From positions 1,798,001-1,862,000 of the forward strand of contig JADPYG010000088.1 of NCBI GenBank assembly GCA_017654735.1: DNA of 64,000 nt, given 5' to 3'. This document shows, piece by piece, positions 1 through 9,847 of this stretch (positions are counted from its first letter, which is position 1; each line of letters starts with the position of its first letter). The notes under the pieces are model-generated. The model was not told the DNA's origin. It was given only the letters and a program-made list of their open reading frames with translations, and ran no database searches. This DNA comes from Vishniacozyma victoriae. Lineage: Eukaryota > Basidiomycota > Tremellomycetes > Tremellales > Bulleribasidiaceae. The translations under genes and the position numbers were made by a program.

Positions 1-47
1 AGGACAAGAAGGAGGACAAGAAGGAGGAGAACTTGATAGATGCCTAA
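1..47 (+). CDS. 3' end of an upstream gene (partial)
   Basis: The first 47 bases read through in one frame to a TAA at 45-47 and give a short Lys/Glu/Asp-rich tail ending in NLIDA. The tail contains a 12-base direct repeat (GGACAAGAAGGA) coding for DKKE-type units. Nothing can be said about function because the rest of the gene lies outside the window. The charged repeat and the stop followed by AT-rich sequence make a real C-terminus plausible but not proven. Confidence 0.4.
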   Translation, partial: DKKEDKKEENLIDA

Positions 48-110
48 TTGTACATGTCTCGATGACGCGATGGACTGATTTATGCCACCTTCTCTGCATT
101 ATGGTACTTA

Positions 111-1768
111 TCACGTTGATGGCTGTAGTCTGCTTTCTAATCTCTGATCTAGGTCTAAGACTCTCTTCCATATGTCCATATCTAATTTAGCATCTGCCGT
201 TGAAATTGCCATCAATCTGATTGTCAGCTTTGGACCCACATTGTCAGCTGAGATACAAACCTCGCAAGACGCATTCTCCGCTTGAGACCCTCTTCAGCTG
301 TGTTACCGTCTTTACGACGGGACACGAAATCGTCCTGGATCGCTTGGGCTACTTCATCTGGGATAGTGAATTTAGCTGCGTGAGAAGCAGACGATCGTGT
401 GGCTAAGTACTGCCTAAACGACTCGAGATCTGGTGATATCGAGGTCGAGGTGGGCGGGTCAGAGGCAATGGGTAGATTGATATCGACCTTGCTGTTAGCT
501 TATATCCCACATCTTGGTCAAAGGAATTTACGGGTACCAGACTTTTCCCCTCGCTCAGGACAATCACTCTGATATTACACTCCATCTTCAATCCATCCAT
601 GTATGGATACTCGTATCTCACCGTCTGATCTTTGGTAGTCTCCACCAAAGCTCTCAGGTTCTTAACTGCCTTCTCTTGAAGTTGACCACCTTGACCCATC
701 TCGTCTTCACCCACTAGTAAGACTGTACCCGGTGCTAATTGTAGTAAACCAGATTCCAATGATGCGTCCGTAGATTTTGGCGAGAATGAGGCCGAGTGGA
801 GGAGAGGTAGGGAGAGGGGTTGATAGACCAGACGTGGAGTTACGGAGGCGAGGACATGGGTAAGATTGGAGGTGATCTCGGAGTTCTTGCGAAGGAGATT
901 TAGGGAGAGTGTACCGAGGGGAGGAAGGGATGTTGGGCGGACTGAAGGTGTGGAGACAAGGGATAGGAAAAGGAGTTCTCCAGCTAAGCGGTCGGGAGGG
1001 CTGAATGCTGTTGAGAGGTAATCGATGATATCGGATGTCATGTCGTTTCCGGTTGGCGCTATAGCGGATGGAACGTCTTTGACGATCTTGAGTACGTGAA
1101 TGGCTGGAACTAGGGTCTCTGAGTCCTCCTCGCTTGATTGAATTGCAGAGGGTAGAGGCGCTGAGGACAAGACTCCAATGAATGTATGAACCGTTGCTGG
1201 TTTAAAAGTGATACCCTCGTCGTATATCTACTGGTGAGCTTCTGTGACTCTGGGGACCTTTCGGCTCACCTTGACCAGAGCCCCGAGGTATTTGCCGTCG
1301 TTTCCTGGTAATGGGTACTTGGAGTGAAGTTCCTTCGGCAGATTTCGAAGAGCCTGAGATCCATTCTGATCCTTAGGCGCTTTGCTTAGCCATGCCTGTT
1401 CCCCGGGCACCCTATCATCAGCCAAAACCAGCTTCATCACTCACTCGACAGCCCAGCCGATCCATCTCTCCTTCAGCTTACTTAGATCCATCTCCCCACT
1501 TGTGGAGCCCTCACTGGTGGGCATATAGACCTCCATTGGATATCCAGTGTCTTGTAACATACATCGGAAGGAGACGATCGATAATGGCTCGGAGCTTTCA
1601 TGGTACGCTGGAATCTGCACATTAGCTCAGTCATTTAGATGCACGTACGGATTCCAAGTCCTTCAAGCTTGCCTCTGCTTCGACAGTTAGGCTTTCGAGG
1701 CTTTTGCCATTATTTCGAGAGTCTTCATGCTCTGCTATAGCTGTCTTGAGTATACTTTGAGTATCCAT
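111..1768 (-). CDS. MCMBP: Mini-chromosome maintenance complex-binding protein (MCMBP/ETG1 family)
   Basis: Family members bind the MCM2-7 helicase in the nucleus and help unload or store it. Several exons join across short introns. The N-terminal exon starts at the ATG at 1766-1768 (MDTQSILKTAIAEHE). A middle exon carries the family block KYPLPGNDGKYLGALVKV. The main exon (about 520-1190) carries GTVLLVGEDEMGQGGQL followed by a conserved NIRVIVLSEGKSLVPV block. The C-terminus, after two more introns, reads ARLMAISTADAKLDMDIWKR and stops at the TGA at 111-113, matching the usual MCMBP end. The length of roughly 500 residues is somewhat short for the family. It is divergent from SEC13, with about 200 bases of shared promoter. 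The family call is firm; the exact edges of the second exon are uncertain. Confidence 0.85.
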
Positions 1769-1970
1769 TGTGAATATATGGTAGTAGAGTACTCGTAATA
1801 GACTCTTGGACATTACATTTGACGCGTCCTTTAGAAAGTGGAGGTAAGAATGGTTCCGCTGATTACGTAAACAATCATACGCTCCAGCCTCCAGCGTCAC
1901 TACCAACAGCTACACCAGACACTCACTCATATTCCAGGTCAACCTACACACCTCCTGGCTCTTACACAAG

Positions 1971-3243
1971 ATGGTACGTGATCGCTCAGACGGGTCAATG
2001 CTCGCCGAGAATGAGCTGACAAGAGCAGAGCATCGCTACAGCGAAACCTACACCAGTAGAGACTCAGCACGAGGATACTATCGTATGTGCCCCAGCTGCT
2101 TCAGTCGTATCTTGCTGACACTCCACAGCACGATGCCCAGCTAGATTACTATGGAAAACGACTCGCAACATGCTCTTCAGATAAAACAATCCGAATCTTC
2201 AACGTAGTCAAGGGAGAAGCAAAAGGAGAACCAGTGATTCTCAAGGGGTTCGTCGCGTTATCCAAAGCACGGATCAAGCTGATATCAGACACACTGCGCC
2301 AGTATGGCAATTATCGTGGGCCCATCCTTCTTTCGGATCCATCCTAGCTTCTTCGTCATATGATGGACGGGTCTTTATCTGGAAGGAGGTTGGTGCTGGA
2401 CAGTCGTCTGGAAGTGGGGGTGAGCTACAGGATGGATGGGAGAGGATCAAGGAGCATACTTTGCATACTGCTAGTGGTGCGTTCCAGCTAAGCTTTCCTC
2501 GTGGTACCAGCTGACTCGTCAGTGAACTCTATCGCATGGGCACCTTATGATTTAGGACCAATTCTCGCCTGCGCATCCAGTGATGGCAAGATCTCGGTCC
2601 TCAGCTTCCAAAGTGAGTCAGCTGACGCTCCCAAACACTCTTGAAAGCTGACGAGTAGACGACGGCTCAACAGACGCATCAATTTTCCCAGCACACGGAA
2701 CCGGCGCCAACGCAGTGTCATGGGCACCATCAGTAGTCTCCACCACCAACAACGCCGGTCCCCGTTCCCCAAACCCAAGTCAGGTTTCATCGCAGAAACG
2801 TTTCGTTACTGGTGGTTCCGACAACCTTATCAGGATCTGGGCATATGATGATGAGCAAAAGAAGTGGGCTGAGGAGGAGGTTATCAAGGAGCACGAGGAT
2901 TGGGTTAGGGATGTTGCTTGGGCACCTAATATCGGGTTGCCAGGAATGTACATTGCCTCTGCTTCTCAGGTATGTCTCATTCTCTACATCAATGTACAAA
3001 CCTGATGGATAGGACCGCACAGTCATGATCCACTCACGACCCTCGCCCACCTCTCCATGGACCTCAACCCCCCTCTTACCATCCGCACCATCCAAAGACC
3101 CCCATTTCCCCGACGCAGTCTGGCGAGTCAGCTGGTCACTTGCTGGAAACATCCTCGCTGTCAGCTGTGGAGATGGAAAGGTCAGCTTGTGGAAGGAAAG
3201 TGTCGGAAAGGGATGGGAGTGTGTTAGTGATTTCTCTAGTTAG
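1971..3243 (+). CDS. SEC13: COPII / nuclear pore WD40 protein Sec13
   Basis: Sec13 is a six-bladed WD40 protein that pairs with Sec31 in the COPII coat, with Nup145C in the nuclear pore and with the SEA complex. The N-terminus ([20 protein letters not shown], then [13 protein letters not shown]) is diagnostic. Later exons give [51 protein letters not shown] and, at the end, [15 protein letters not shown], all WD repeats in the expected order. The first coding exon appears to be the ATG alone (1971-1973), followed by a 55-base intron (1974-2028). Splicing gives [17 protein letters not shown] in frame. Other introns are short and have CTGAC-type branch sites. The gene diverges from MCMBP. Confidence 0.95.
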
Positions 3244-3447
3244 ACGGGTTACAGGTTACAATGAATTGGAAAATGCATGTGTATTTGGAGCTGTCTTGTG
3301 CTATTTACTTCATGTGTACATGTACTCTACAACTTATTTCGGCTCTCCTGTCGCCGTAATGATGAGTGGACCTCCGATGTGGTCATCTTCTATTCCGACA
3401 TAGACCGTCGACCCGAACGACTCAGTTTCGTCGCAACGTCGCATGGC

Positions 3448-4035
3448 TCATTTCCCACCATTCCAAGCCTCTTCAAACTCCTTGGCCTGACTGTCAGACA
3501 TATTCTACGACAATTACGCGAGTGCTCACCTTGGCCGACAAGACGCTCCATTCTGATTTCGAAGTTCCGTTCAACACCAGGAGAAAGCTTGATGATGCGG
3601 GAGGTCGGACAGCAGGTGTAATGGCAGCAGCGCTTTCCTCGGGTCCATCCAGCCATATGGGAGAGACGAGCAATTTCCCGAGCTAGTCATCAGCTGAATT
3701 CCAATATTGACTTCTGATGGACGTACCTCAGACTCGACTTTACTAACGGACCCCTCCGTGAACTCAGCTACTAATCCCAAAATCAACCTCAGTCTCTCCG
3801 GTGTATCAAGCCATGGTTCTTCCTCTCCCTGCTCATCCTCTTCTCCATTTCCGTTGCCATTGCCGTTGGTATTGGTATCTTGTTCATCGTAATAATCGTA
3901 CCCCGGTGGTGTGGAGACCCATGACATGATTTGTCCGGCGGGTGTGATCAGGAGCGCGGTGTGGGGGTAGGTTGTATCGGATGGTGATGTGATATTTGAT
4001 AGATCCGCATGGATCCTAGCTGGAGAGAGAAGCAT
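3448..4035 (-). CDS. Roadblock/LC7-domain protein, LAMTOR2 (Ragulator p14)-like
   Basis: Roadblock proteins of the LAMTOR2 type sit in the Ragulator/EGO scaffold on the late endosome or vacuole, where TORC1 is controlled by amino acids. The predicted protein begins MLLSPARIHADLSNITSPSD and continues YPHTALLITPAGQIMSW, the classic first helix and strands of the fold. Next come RLRLILGLVAEFTEG, then across an intron GKLLVSPIWLDG and FLLVLNGTSKSEWSVLSAK, and a short last exon ending EEAWNGGK at the TGA at 3448-3450. The order and spacing match LAMTOR2. A roughly 30-residue insert after the second strand is unusual: it is rich in Asn-Gly and acidic residues. The start was chosen because it aligns with family N-termini; longer upstream starts do not resemble the family. 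Assignment to LAMTOR2 rather than another roadblock branch is inference. Confidence 0.7.
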
Positions 4036-4694
4036 CGCTGGGTCGAGATCTGTAGCTGGGGGGAGCTTGGAGAGGTGGATGATGCGAAAGTCAAATGCAA
4101 CTTGAGATGAAATGGACGCGCTTAGTCCTGAACAACTGTGAGTGACTTGATTGAACAATTTCATTGTCTCGTTCATGTACATCTGCCCACAAATCACTAT
4201 TAATCATCTATATCGTTTGTGTATATCCGATTGGTTCATATATCGAATCTGAATTTCATTCTAGCTGCTCTAAGCGAATCATACCTATTGAAAGGGCCCA
4301 GGCGAAAGTCCCGGGAAACATGGAAAGTACAATTCATCTCCATACCTCATGGGTCCGTTGCGTCTGGACAAACGATCCGGATCTACTCTCGCACATCATT
4401 GACACCCCAGAGATCATTTTGGACCTCAGTCGTTTGGGCAGGGTACAATTCTGACCGGAGAATCTGGACCTTTTCAAGATTATCGCCGGCCCGGTGATCT
4501 TGGTACGATACCACCAAACAAGGAGCAGTAGCACGGACCTCTTGGTCGTCCGTCCCATGACTGGTAAAAGACTTTATGATGATCAAAGCATCATCGCCTG
4601 ATACCGCAGATGCATCAAGCAGGTCTACTCCCACGCAAAGAACCCTCACTCCTTCCATCACTACTGACTGTCTCAAGGTGACAGATACGATAAT
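4036..4694. other. Intergenic stretch with an unassigned open frame
   Basis: No recognised gene lies between the Roadblock protein start and the end of the first GH128 copy. A 97-codon open frame on the minus strand (4383-4676) shows no family resemblance. It could be an unrecognised small gene, or chance. The region also serves as the upstream flank of the Roadblock gene; I see no clear TATA element. Confidence 0.4.
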
Positions 4695-5730
4695 CTAGGC
4701 CTTGAGGTACAAGTGACCTGTAGGAGTCAAAGACAAAACACCATCCTCGATCATCAACATCCCAGTTGGATCACCAAAGCTGATTGTCAGCCAATTGGTT
4801 CATTGTCTTAGAACGACTTGCGCGTCAAATTCAGGATCGGCTCCATCCCAGGCCCATCGCTCTACAAAATCACTGGCCCTGAAGTTATTGATCGAATCCA
4901 TCATGAATGACTGTGCCGTGTTGGCTGAACAAAAGAGGCTGTCCCGAGTCGTACATATGAACTGATTGAATGAGTGCTGCGTGCCGAGGTGACTGAATGT
5001 TAACTCACACTTTTGATCCAGATGGGTTTGCTGTATTGCTCGTGTAGGCCCTGATAGTCAGTGACCCAGAAGAACTGATGAGTCGATCGCAGCGTGATAT
5101 GACTCACCTTGATGACCTCTTCGAGCTCAGCCGCATTGTCCCCTTCGTATTCAAGGGCAAGAAAGTCCCAATGGCAATCACCAGTGCACTTTTTGTCGAA
5201 ACCCTATCTCGGTATCAGAACTACTGTATCACTTTCGAGCAGGAAAGGCTTACCCCCAACCACGAGTTCGCAAGTTGGTCAATAGATCCATGCGACCCAT
5301 TGATACTGGGACTGCCGAGAACGAGACTGTCTCCATTATTACCAAGACTGTGTGTTGCGATCCAAGTGTGATGAGCGACAGCCTCCTCAGTCGAGATGTT
5401 GTTGTCGTACGCTATCGAATCAGCAATTGGACTGGCAAGTAGATATCGAGACTCACGTCGTTCGAGGGAAAAGACACTGGTGATCTCTGGGAAGTCTACC
5501 CATCCGTGGTGGTCTCCCAGGCTGAGGGCTGCGGATCCATCTTTGACGGTCGGAACAAATTCTAGATCGTTATGAGATCCCCAAGGACGCATCTCCCCAT
5601 TGTATCTCCATCCAACGCCTTTGAAATTCTCCAACGGACCGGTGTCGGGATATATTTTGAGTCCGCTGCCCACTTTGGCAGCAGCGATCGAAGACTGACC
5701 AAGCAAGGCGAGACCTAGTGATATGAACAT
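4695..5730 (-). CDS. GH128-type (Asl1-like) secreted protein, copy A; catalytic residues lost
   Basis: GH128 enzymes hydrolyse beta-1,3-glucan with two glutamates in a (beta/alpha)8 barrel. The N-terminus (MFISLGLALLGQSSIAAAKV) is a signal peptide and there is no linker. Family landmarks follow: GVGWRYNG, LEFVPTVKDG, SLVLGSPSI, WDFLALEYEGD, KPIWIKSF and VERWAWDGAD, ending HLYLKA at the TAG at 4695-4697. In copies B and C the acid/base motif is FNEP; here the same position, fixed by a shared phase-1 intron, reads LERP. The nucleophile motif is W(L/I)TE in B and C and WIKS here, in B and here directly before an intron. FHFYG has become LEYEG. The last intron is a GC-AG intron (4780-4821). The frame stays open through all exons, so this looks like a maintained pseudoenzyme rather than a dead gene, though recent decay is possible. 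Confidence 0.85.
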
Positions 5731-6142
5731 TTCGAAGTTTGCGAAGTGTTTAAGATGTGGGATACAGTATTTCGAGCTGTTCTTTGTCCTTTATATAGGT
5801 AACTCCTCCTGAAAGGTATTGTTTTAAAGTGATCTTGGCGTCGGAACATACTCCGAGTTGATCGACCCCAAAGCCCTCCTTAGTACGGAGAAAATTCTTT
5901 GAAACTAGTGTGGAGGACTGCCTTTACATCGCTTTAACCCCGTGAATGAGTTGGTCAGACCTTTGAAACGCTTACCCCGCGTTCCTTTTCCCCTTCAGCT
6001 CCTCGGTCATGCTTACCAGAATGTGGGTTTGAAGGTCAGGAGCTGGTCATAAGCAAGAGGTGCATGAGGCCAAGACTATCAAAGTCCTGGTACAAGGGGA
6101 ACGTGTATCTTCCAAAACGAGGTTCGAGGGGTTATCCCTTGT
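5731..6142. promoter_or_regulatory. Upstream region of GH128 copy A
   Basis: No coding signal is seen. Read on the minus strand, a TATA-like box ACCTATATAA (5791-5800) lies about 60 bases before the copy A start, and the same ten bases occur upstream of copy C. The nonamer CTTTGAAAC occurs twice (5897-5905 and 5961-5969), with a related copy upstream of each of the other two GH128 genes. The role of the nonamer is inference. Confidence 0.45.
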
Positions 6143-7656
6143 CTAAAGGGACAAGTACAACTTCCCCACTTCGTTGACCGAGCCGTCCGCGTTTTGGATC
6201 CCGTTTGCATTGCCTTTGCTGTTCCGTCAGCCATGATTCAGTCAGGCGAAACCAGGAGAGATGTATGACTTACCCAGCCAAATCTGGGAATGCGCCAAAC
6301 CAAGCCCATCGCTCGACTAGTCCGGACGACCTAAAGTATTCGATGGCAGTCTTCATAAAAGCCTCGACTTCCGCTTGATCGCAGATATCGCCAGTACTGA
6401 AGTCGTTACAGGACCACTGTCTCGTCAGCTGGTGTACATGACATGAAGTGTGGACATACCTCAGTAAGCCAGAGAGGTTTGTTGTAGGCTGCGCTGAACT
6501 CCTGGCAAGTCAGTAATGATGCATCTAATGGAGGGGAGACTGACCTTAACGTAGTCGATAAGCTGATCGACATCGGTACCGTAGAAGTGGAAGGGAACAA
6601 AGTCGTATTCACACTTGCCAGCACAAGCAGCGATCCAGTCCTAGATCCATCAGCTTTCATCCTGATGATGTGCTAGACAGACTCACGTCCATCCACTTCT
6701 TACTTCCCCTCGCAACGGCAGGGGAGCCGATCAGGTACTGACCACCCAGATTGGACACCCACTCTTGGTGCAAAGTAGCAGCCTTGGCAGCAGCGATATT
6801 GGACCCGCCAACATTACTTCCCATATCCGCTATCTCATCAGCTCTGCAAATCTCGAGTTGACGGGTACTCACGTTCATTGAAGCCAAGCACATGGGTTAC
6901 TCCACTCCATTTCGCCGATGCTCCTTTCACCTCGGCTACTCCCGCTTCTCCCCATACCATCGGTACGAATTCCAGTCCAGCTGAATCCGAGTTTGCACCA
7001 ACAGCCCAGTTGTAGTACCATGACATCTTTGATCCGGAACCGGTAAACGAGGTAAGAGGACCAGTGACGCTGTTGACTGCTAGTCCGACCCCGGTATTCC
7101 CACCGCCTGAGATAGGGATAGAGGCGGAAGCTGAAGCGATCGGCGCCGATGAAGATGCTGAGGTCGATGTGATAGCGACGGAGGAGGAAAGACCACTGAC
7201 GACGAGCGCTCCGCCGATAGAGGAGCTAGCGGAGGATGACGCGGAGGTGGTGATGACTGAAGGTTCGGCCGAGACGATAGGAGCTGAGCTAGCGATAGAG
7301 GTTGAAGCGGACGAGGCTACAGTGGTGATGACCGATGGGTCGCCGGAAACAGGAGCTGAGCTTATTCCGGTCTCGGCAGATGCGGTGGAGCTTTCGGATT
7401 CGATAGCGGAAGTGACTATAGCTGAGCCGCTGATGATCTCCGATGTGGATGAAGCGACGTTCGATTCCTCGAAACCAGTCGAGGATGCATTGGCGATGGA
7501 TGAAGTGACAGATGATGGTGCGGTAGAGACAGTCCCATTACCGGCCATCCCCAAATGTGAAGGCCGCTTGCACTTCCCTCTACCGTGTCCAGCTGCCTGA
7601 GCGGACGCGGTACCAAGGACCATGAGGATTGTAAAGAGTGTAGTAGCGGCTCGCAT
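6143..7656 (-). CDS. GH128-type (Asl1-like) secreted glycosidase, copy B
   Basis: The predicted protein starts with a signal peptide (MRAATTLFTILMVLGTASAQA), then a Ser/Ala/Thr/Val-rich linker of about 140 residues that is likely O-mannosylated, and a C-terminal GH128 domain. The domain shows WYYNWAVG, LEFVPMVWGEA, VLGFNEPD with the acid/base Glu, YLIGSPAVA, a KPLWLTEW segment with the nucleophile Glu spanning an intron, and VERWAWFGAFPDLAG. It ends GKLYLSL at the TAG at 6143-6145. Both catalytic glutamates are present, so it is probably active on beta-1,3-glucan or a related wall polysaccharide; the substrate is inferred from the family. It lies in tandem with copies A and C. Intron positions inside the domain are shared with copy A (after the FNE codons and at the WLTE motif), supporting tandem duplication. 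Confidence 0.9.
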
Positions 7657-8028
7657 GGTGGTATCGGCCCGGGCGGTAAAGAATGACTAGGTAAGTTTTG
7701 GGAAGAAAGGGATGAGGATGATAAGGACAGAGAATACTGTCAGCACTACATCCTAAGTCCGAGATCCGAGCGCTCTGATTGCTTATGGGATAGACTCCTT
7801 GGATCATCTGTCACGTAGGGGTATGACTACCGTTGTCGCGTTACATATTGACTTGAAGGTATGGTAAACAACTTTGAAACGAGGGGGACCCCTTGGACGC
7901 GTCTTTTAGGGTTGCCGTCAATTTACGCGAATAGGCTGCATACTCTCAAGGGACTCTGCGAGAACCGAAGTAGACTTCTATGTTCCAAGATTAACACTCA
8001 TGGTCCTGCCATTTCTAAACTACTAATC
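7657..8028. promoter_or_regulatory. Upstream region of GH128 copy B
   Basis: No gene is seen. CTTTGAAAC lies at 7872-7880, followed by GAGG, giving GAAACGAGG, which also occurs upstream of copy C (9661-9669). Unlike copies A and C there is no TTATATAGGT box, so core promoter architecture may differ. Confidence 0.35.
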
Positions 8029-9434
8029 TTAAAGCTTCATATACTCCTTCCCGAGGGCATTGATCGTTCCATCGGCATTGGCAATTCGGTTGCTATCCAT
8101 GTCGTTACCATTCCAGCTACATCGCGTCAGCAATGATTCAATCTGACACGGCGCGTACTCACTTTTTCATATCTGGGAAAGCCCCAAACCATGCCCATCG
8201 AGTCACCATACTAGAGCCTTCACCTCGGAACCATTCGATGATGGTCTTCATGAACTGCTCGGCTTCGGCAGGGGAGCATTTCTCCTTAGTCCCGAAATCG
8301 TGGCAAGCCCATTCAGTGATCCAGAGTGGTTTCTTGTACTTTGTGGAGAATTTCTGACATTCAGATCAAAGTTGTCTATTGAGTGTATTGCTCACCTTGG
8401 CGTAATCAATCACTTTCGTAGCGTCCCTGCCGTAAAAATGAAAAGGGATGAAATCGTGTTTGCACCCTCCGGCGGCTTCACAGCCTGCCAACCAGTCCTA
8501 CTCGATAAGCCACCAGCCCAATCAAGCAGATCCTTGAATGTACTCACATCGAGCCACTTTTCTCCAACATCGTGATTCGCTACCGCTGGGGCACCGATCT
8601 CGTAGGCATCGCCCAGGGTTGCAGCAAATTCATTATGGAACTTGACCCCGTCAGCGACCGTCATTGCTGATCCACCGTCGTGTTCCATATCGGCTACATG
8701 TCAGTCTCCTGGCCCGGTCTGCAATGATTTGACTTACGCTCATTGAATGACAACACATACTTCGTGCCCGAAGGCCAACTTCCCATCGCCGCCTTGACTT
8801 CGGGAACGGAACCGCTGCCCCATACCATCGGGACAAACTCGACAGCGTAGTCGGCAGCTTTGGGTGACCAATTGGTATACCACTGTAGACCGGCATCAAT
8901 GTAGGTTTGCATGCTGGCGGTGTTCTTTGCCGGGTCCCACCCTAGTCCGACCGGTCCCGAGCCTGCTGCTGCGCCACTGTTACCGGTAGAAGTGGCTCCG
9001 GAAGCGGAGGCGGCAGGAGCTGAAGAGGCATCGGCAGCGTCGGTACCACCAGCACTAGTCGGGTCGGCCGGCGCGTCGGCCGCGCCAGTGTCGGCAGGGA
9101 GACTTGAGGCAACGGGGTCTGCAGCGGCCGCGCCGTCAGAAACGTCGGCGGCGGCAGAGGTTGCAGGGACAACCGGAGCTGGCGATTCGACCGCAGTACC
9201 GGCAGGAGCGTCGGAAGTTGGAGCAGCGGAGGAGGCCGGGGCGGAAGGGGCAGGAGCGACAGGTGCGGCAGCCGCACTGGTCCCAGCTACCTGAGTGGCC
9301 CCAGGTCGTACACGGGAAGGGCGTCCTCCACCGGGGGGTCGTCGCTGACGTTGCTCGAGGTCGACTCGGTTTTGAGTAGGCGCGGCCAAGGTGACCGAGG
9401 CCAGCAGCGGAAGTAGGAGATATAAGGCCAACAT
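8029..9434 (-). CDS. GH128-type (Asl1-like) secreted glycosidase, copy C
   Basis: The start at 9432-9434 gives a good signal peptide (MLALYLLLPLLASVTLAAP); an in-frame ATG 63 bases upstream would place charged residues before it and was not chosen. A short Arg-rich segment (RVDLEQRQRRPPGG) precedes an Ala/Ser/Pro/Asp-rich linker of about 130 residues. The catalytic domain has WYTNWS, VEFVPMVWGSGSVPEVK, YVLSFNEPDM, IGAPAVANHD, HDFIPFHFYGRDA, KPLWITEWACHDFG and TRWAWFGAFPDM, ending GKEYMKL at the TAA at 8029-8031. Both catalytic glutamates are present. The intron after FNE is shared with A and B, but the intron at the WITE motif seen in A and B is absent. The linker differs in composition from copy B, so linkers evolve fast while the barrel is conserved. 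Confidence 0.9.
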
Positions 9435-9847
9435 CGTACCGTTTCGAAGACTGTACCAGACAGATAGAATTGACTTGAAGAGAGGATGAGTTATCATATC
9501 GCCTAGGCTTTATACTCCGTTATATAGGTTATCGTCTATTTCATCTGTATGAGATTTGGCCGATCAAAGTGAGGTTATTACCTCTTTCCTTTGAGGGTTC
9601 CATAGTCCTCAGCGGTGTACCGCCTTTGATTGCATCTTGACACAGGGGTGATCTGTTCTTGAAACGAGGAACTAGCATTCCAAACGCTCCCCGTGTAGAT
9701 CATCATGTTTGTGGTGGCTTGTCACCGAGATGACATTACCTTTCGGGGTAGGGATGATCCTTTACCAAGGAGGAGCGGAATCAAAAAGTCGGTCATGTAT
9801 TCCTTCGGCCGACTGTCACTCTGCACTACCTTTAACAATCAGCAACA
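9435..9847. promoter_or_regulatory. Divergent promoter: GH128 copy C / phosphatase
   Basis: This region between two divergently transcribed genes holds no gene. Read on the minus strand, ACCTATATAA (9520-9529) lies about 85 bases before copy C and matches the box upstream of copy A. CTTGAAACGAGG (9658-9669) resembles the motif upstream of copy B. A direct role is inferred from repetition only. Confidence 0.4.

Noticed and set aside
7064..7600. A 178-codon open frame antisense to the Ser/Ala-rich linker of GH128 copy B
   Set aside because: Low-complexity Ser/Ala codons leave the opposite strand free of stops; the antisense product is a repetitive Glu/Ala/Val protein with no family character.
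8911..9294. Long open frames on both strands over the linker of GH128 copy C
   Set aside because: Same cause: Ala/Pro/Ser-rich coding sequence produces GC-rich open frames in other frames.
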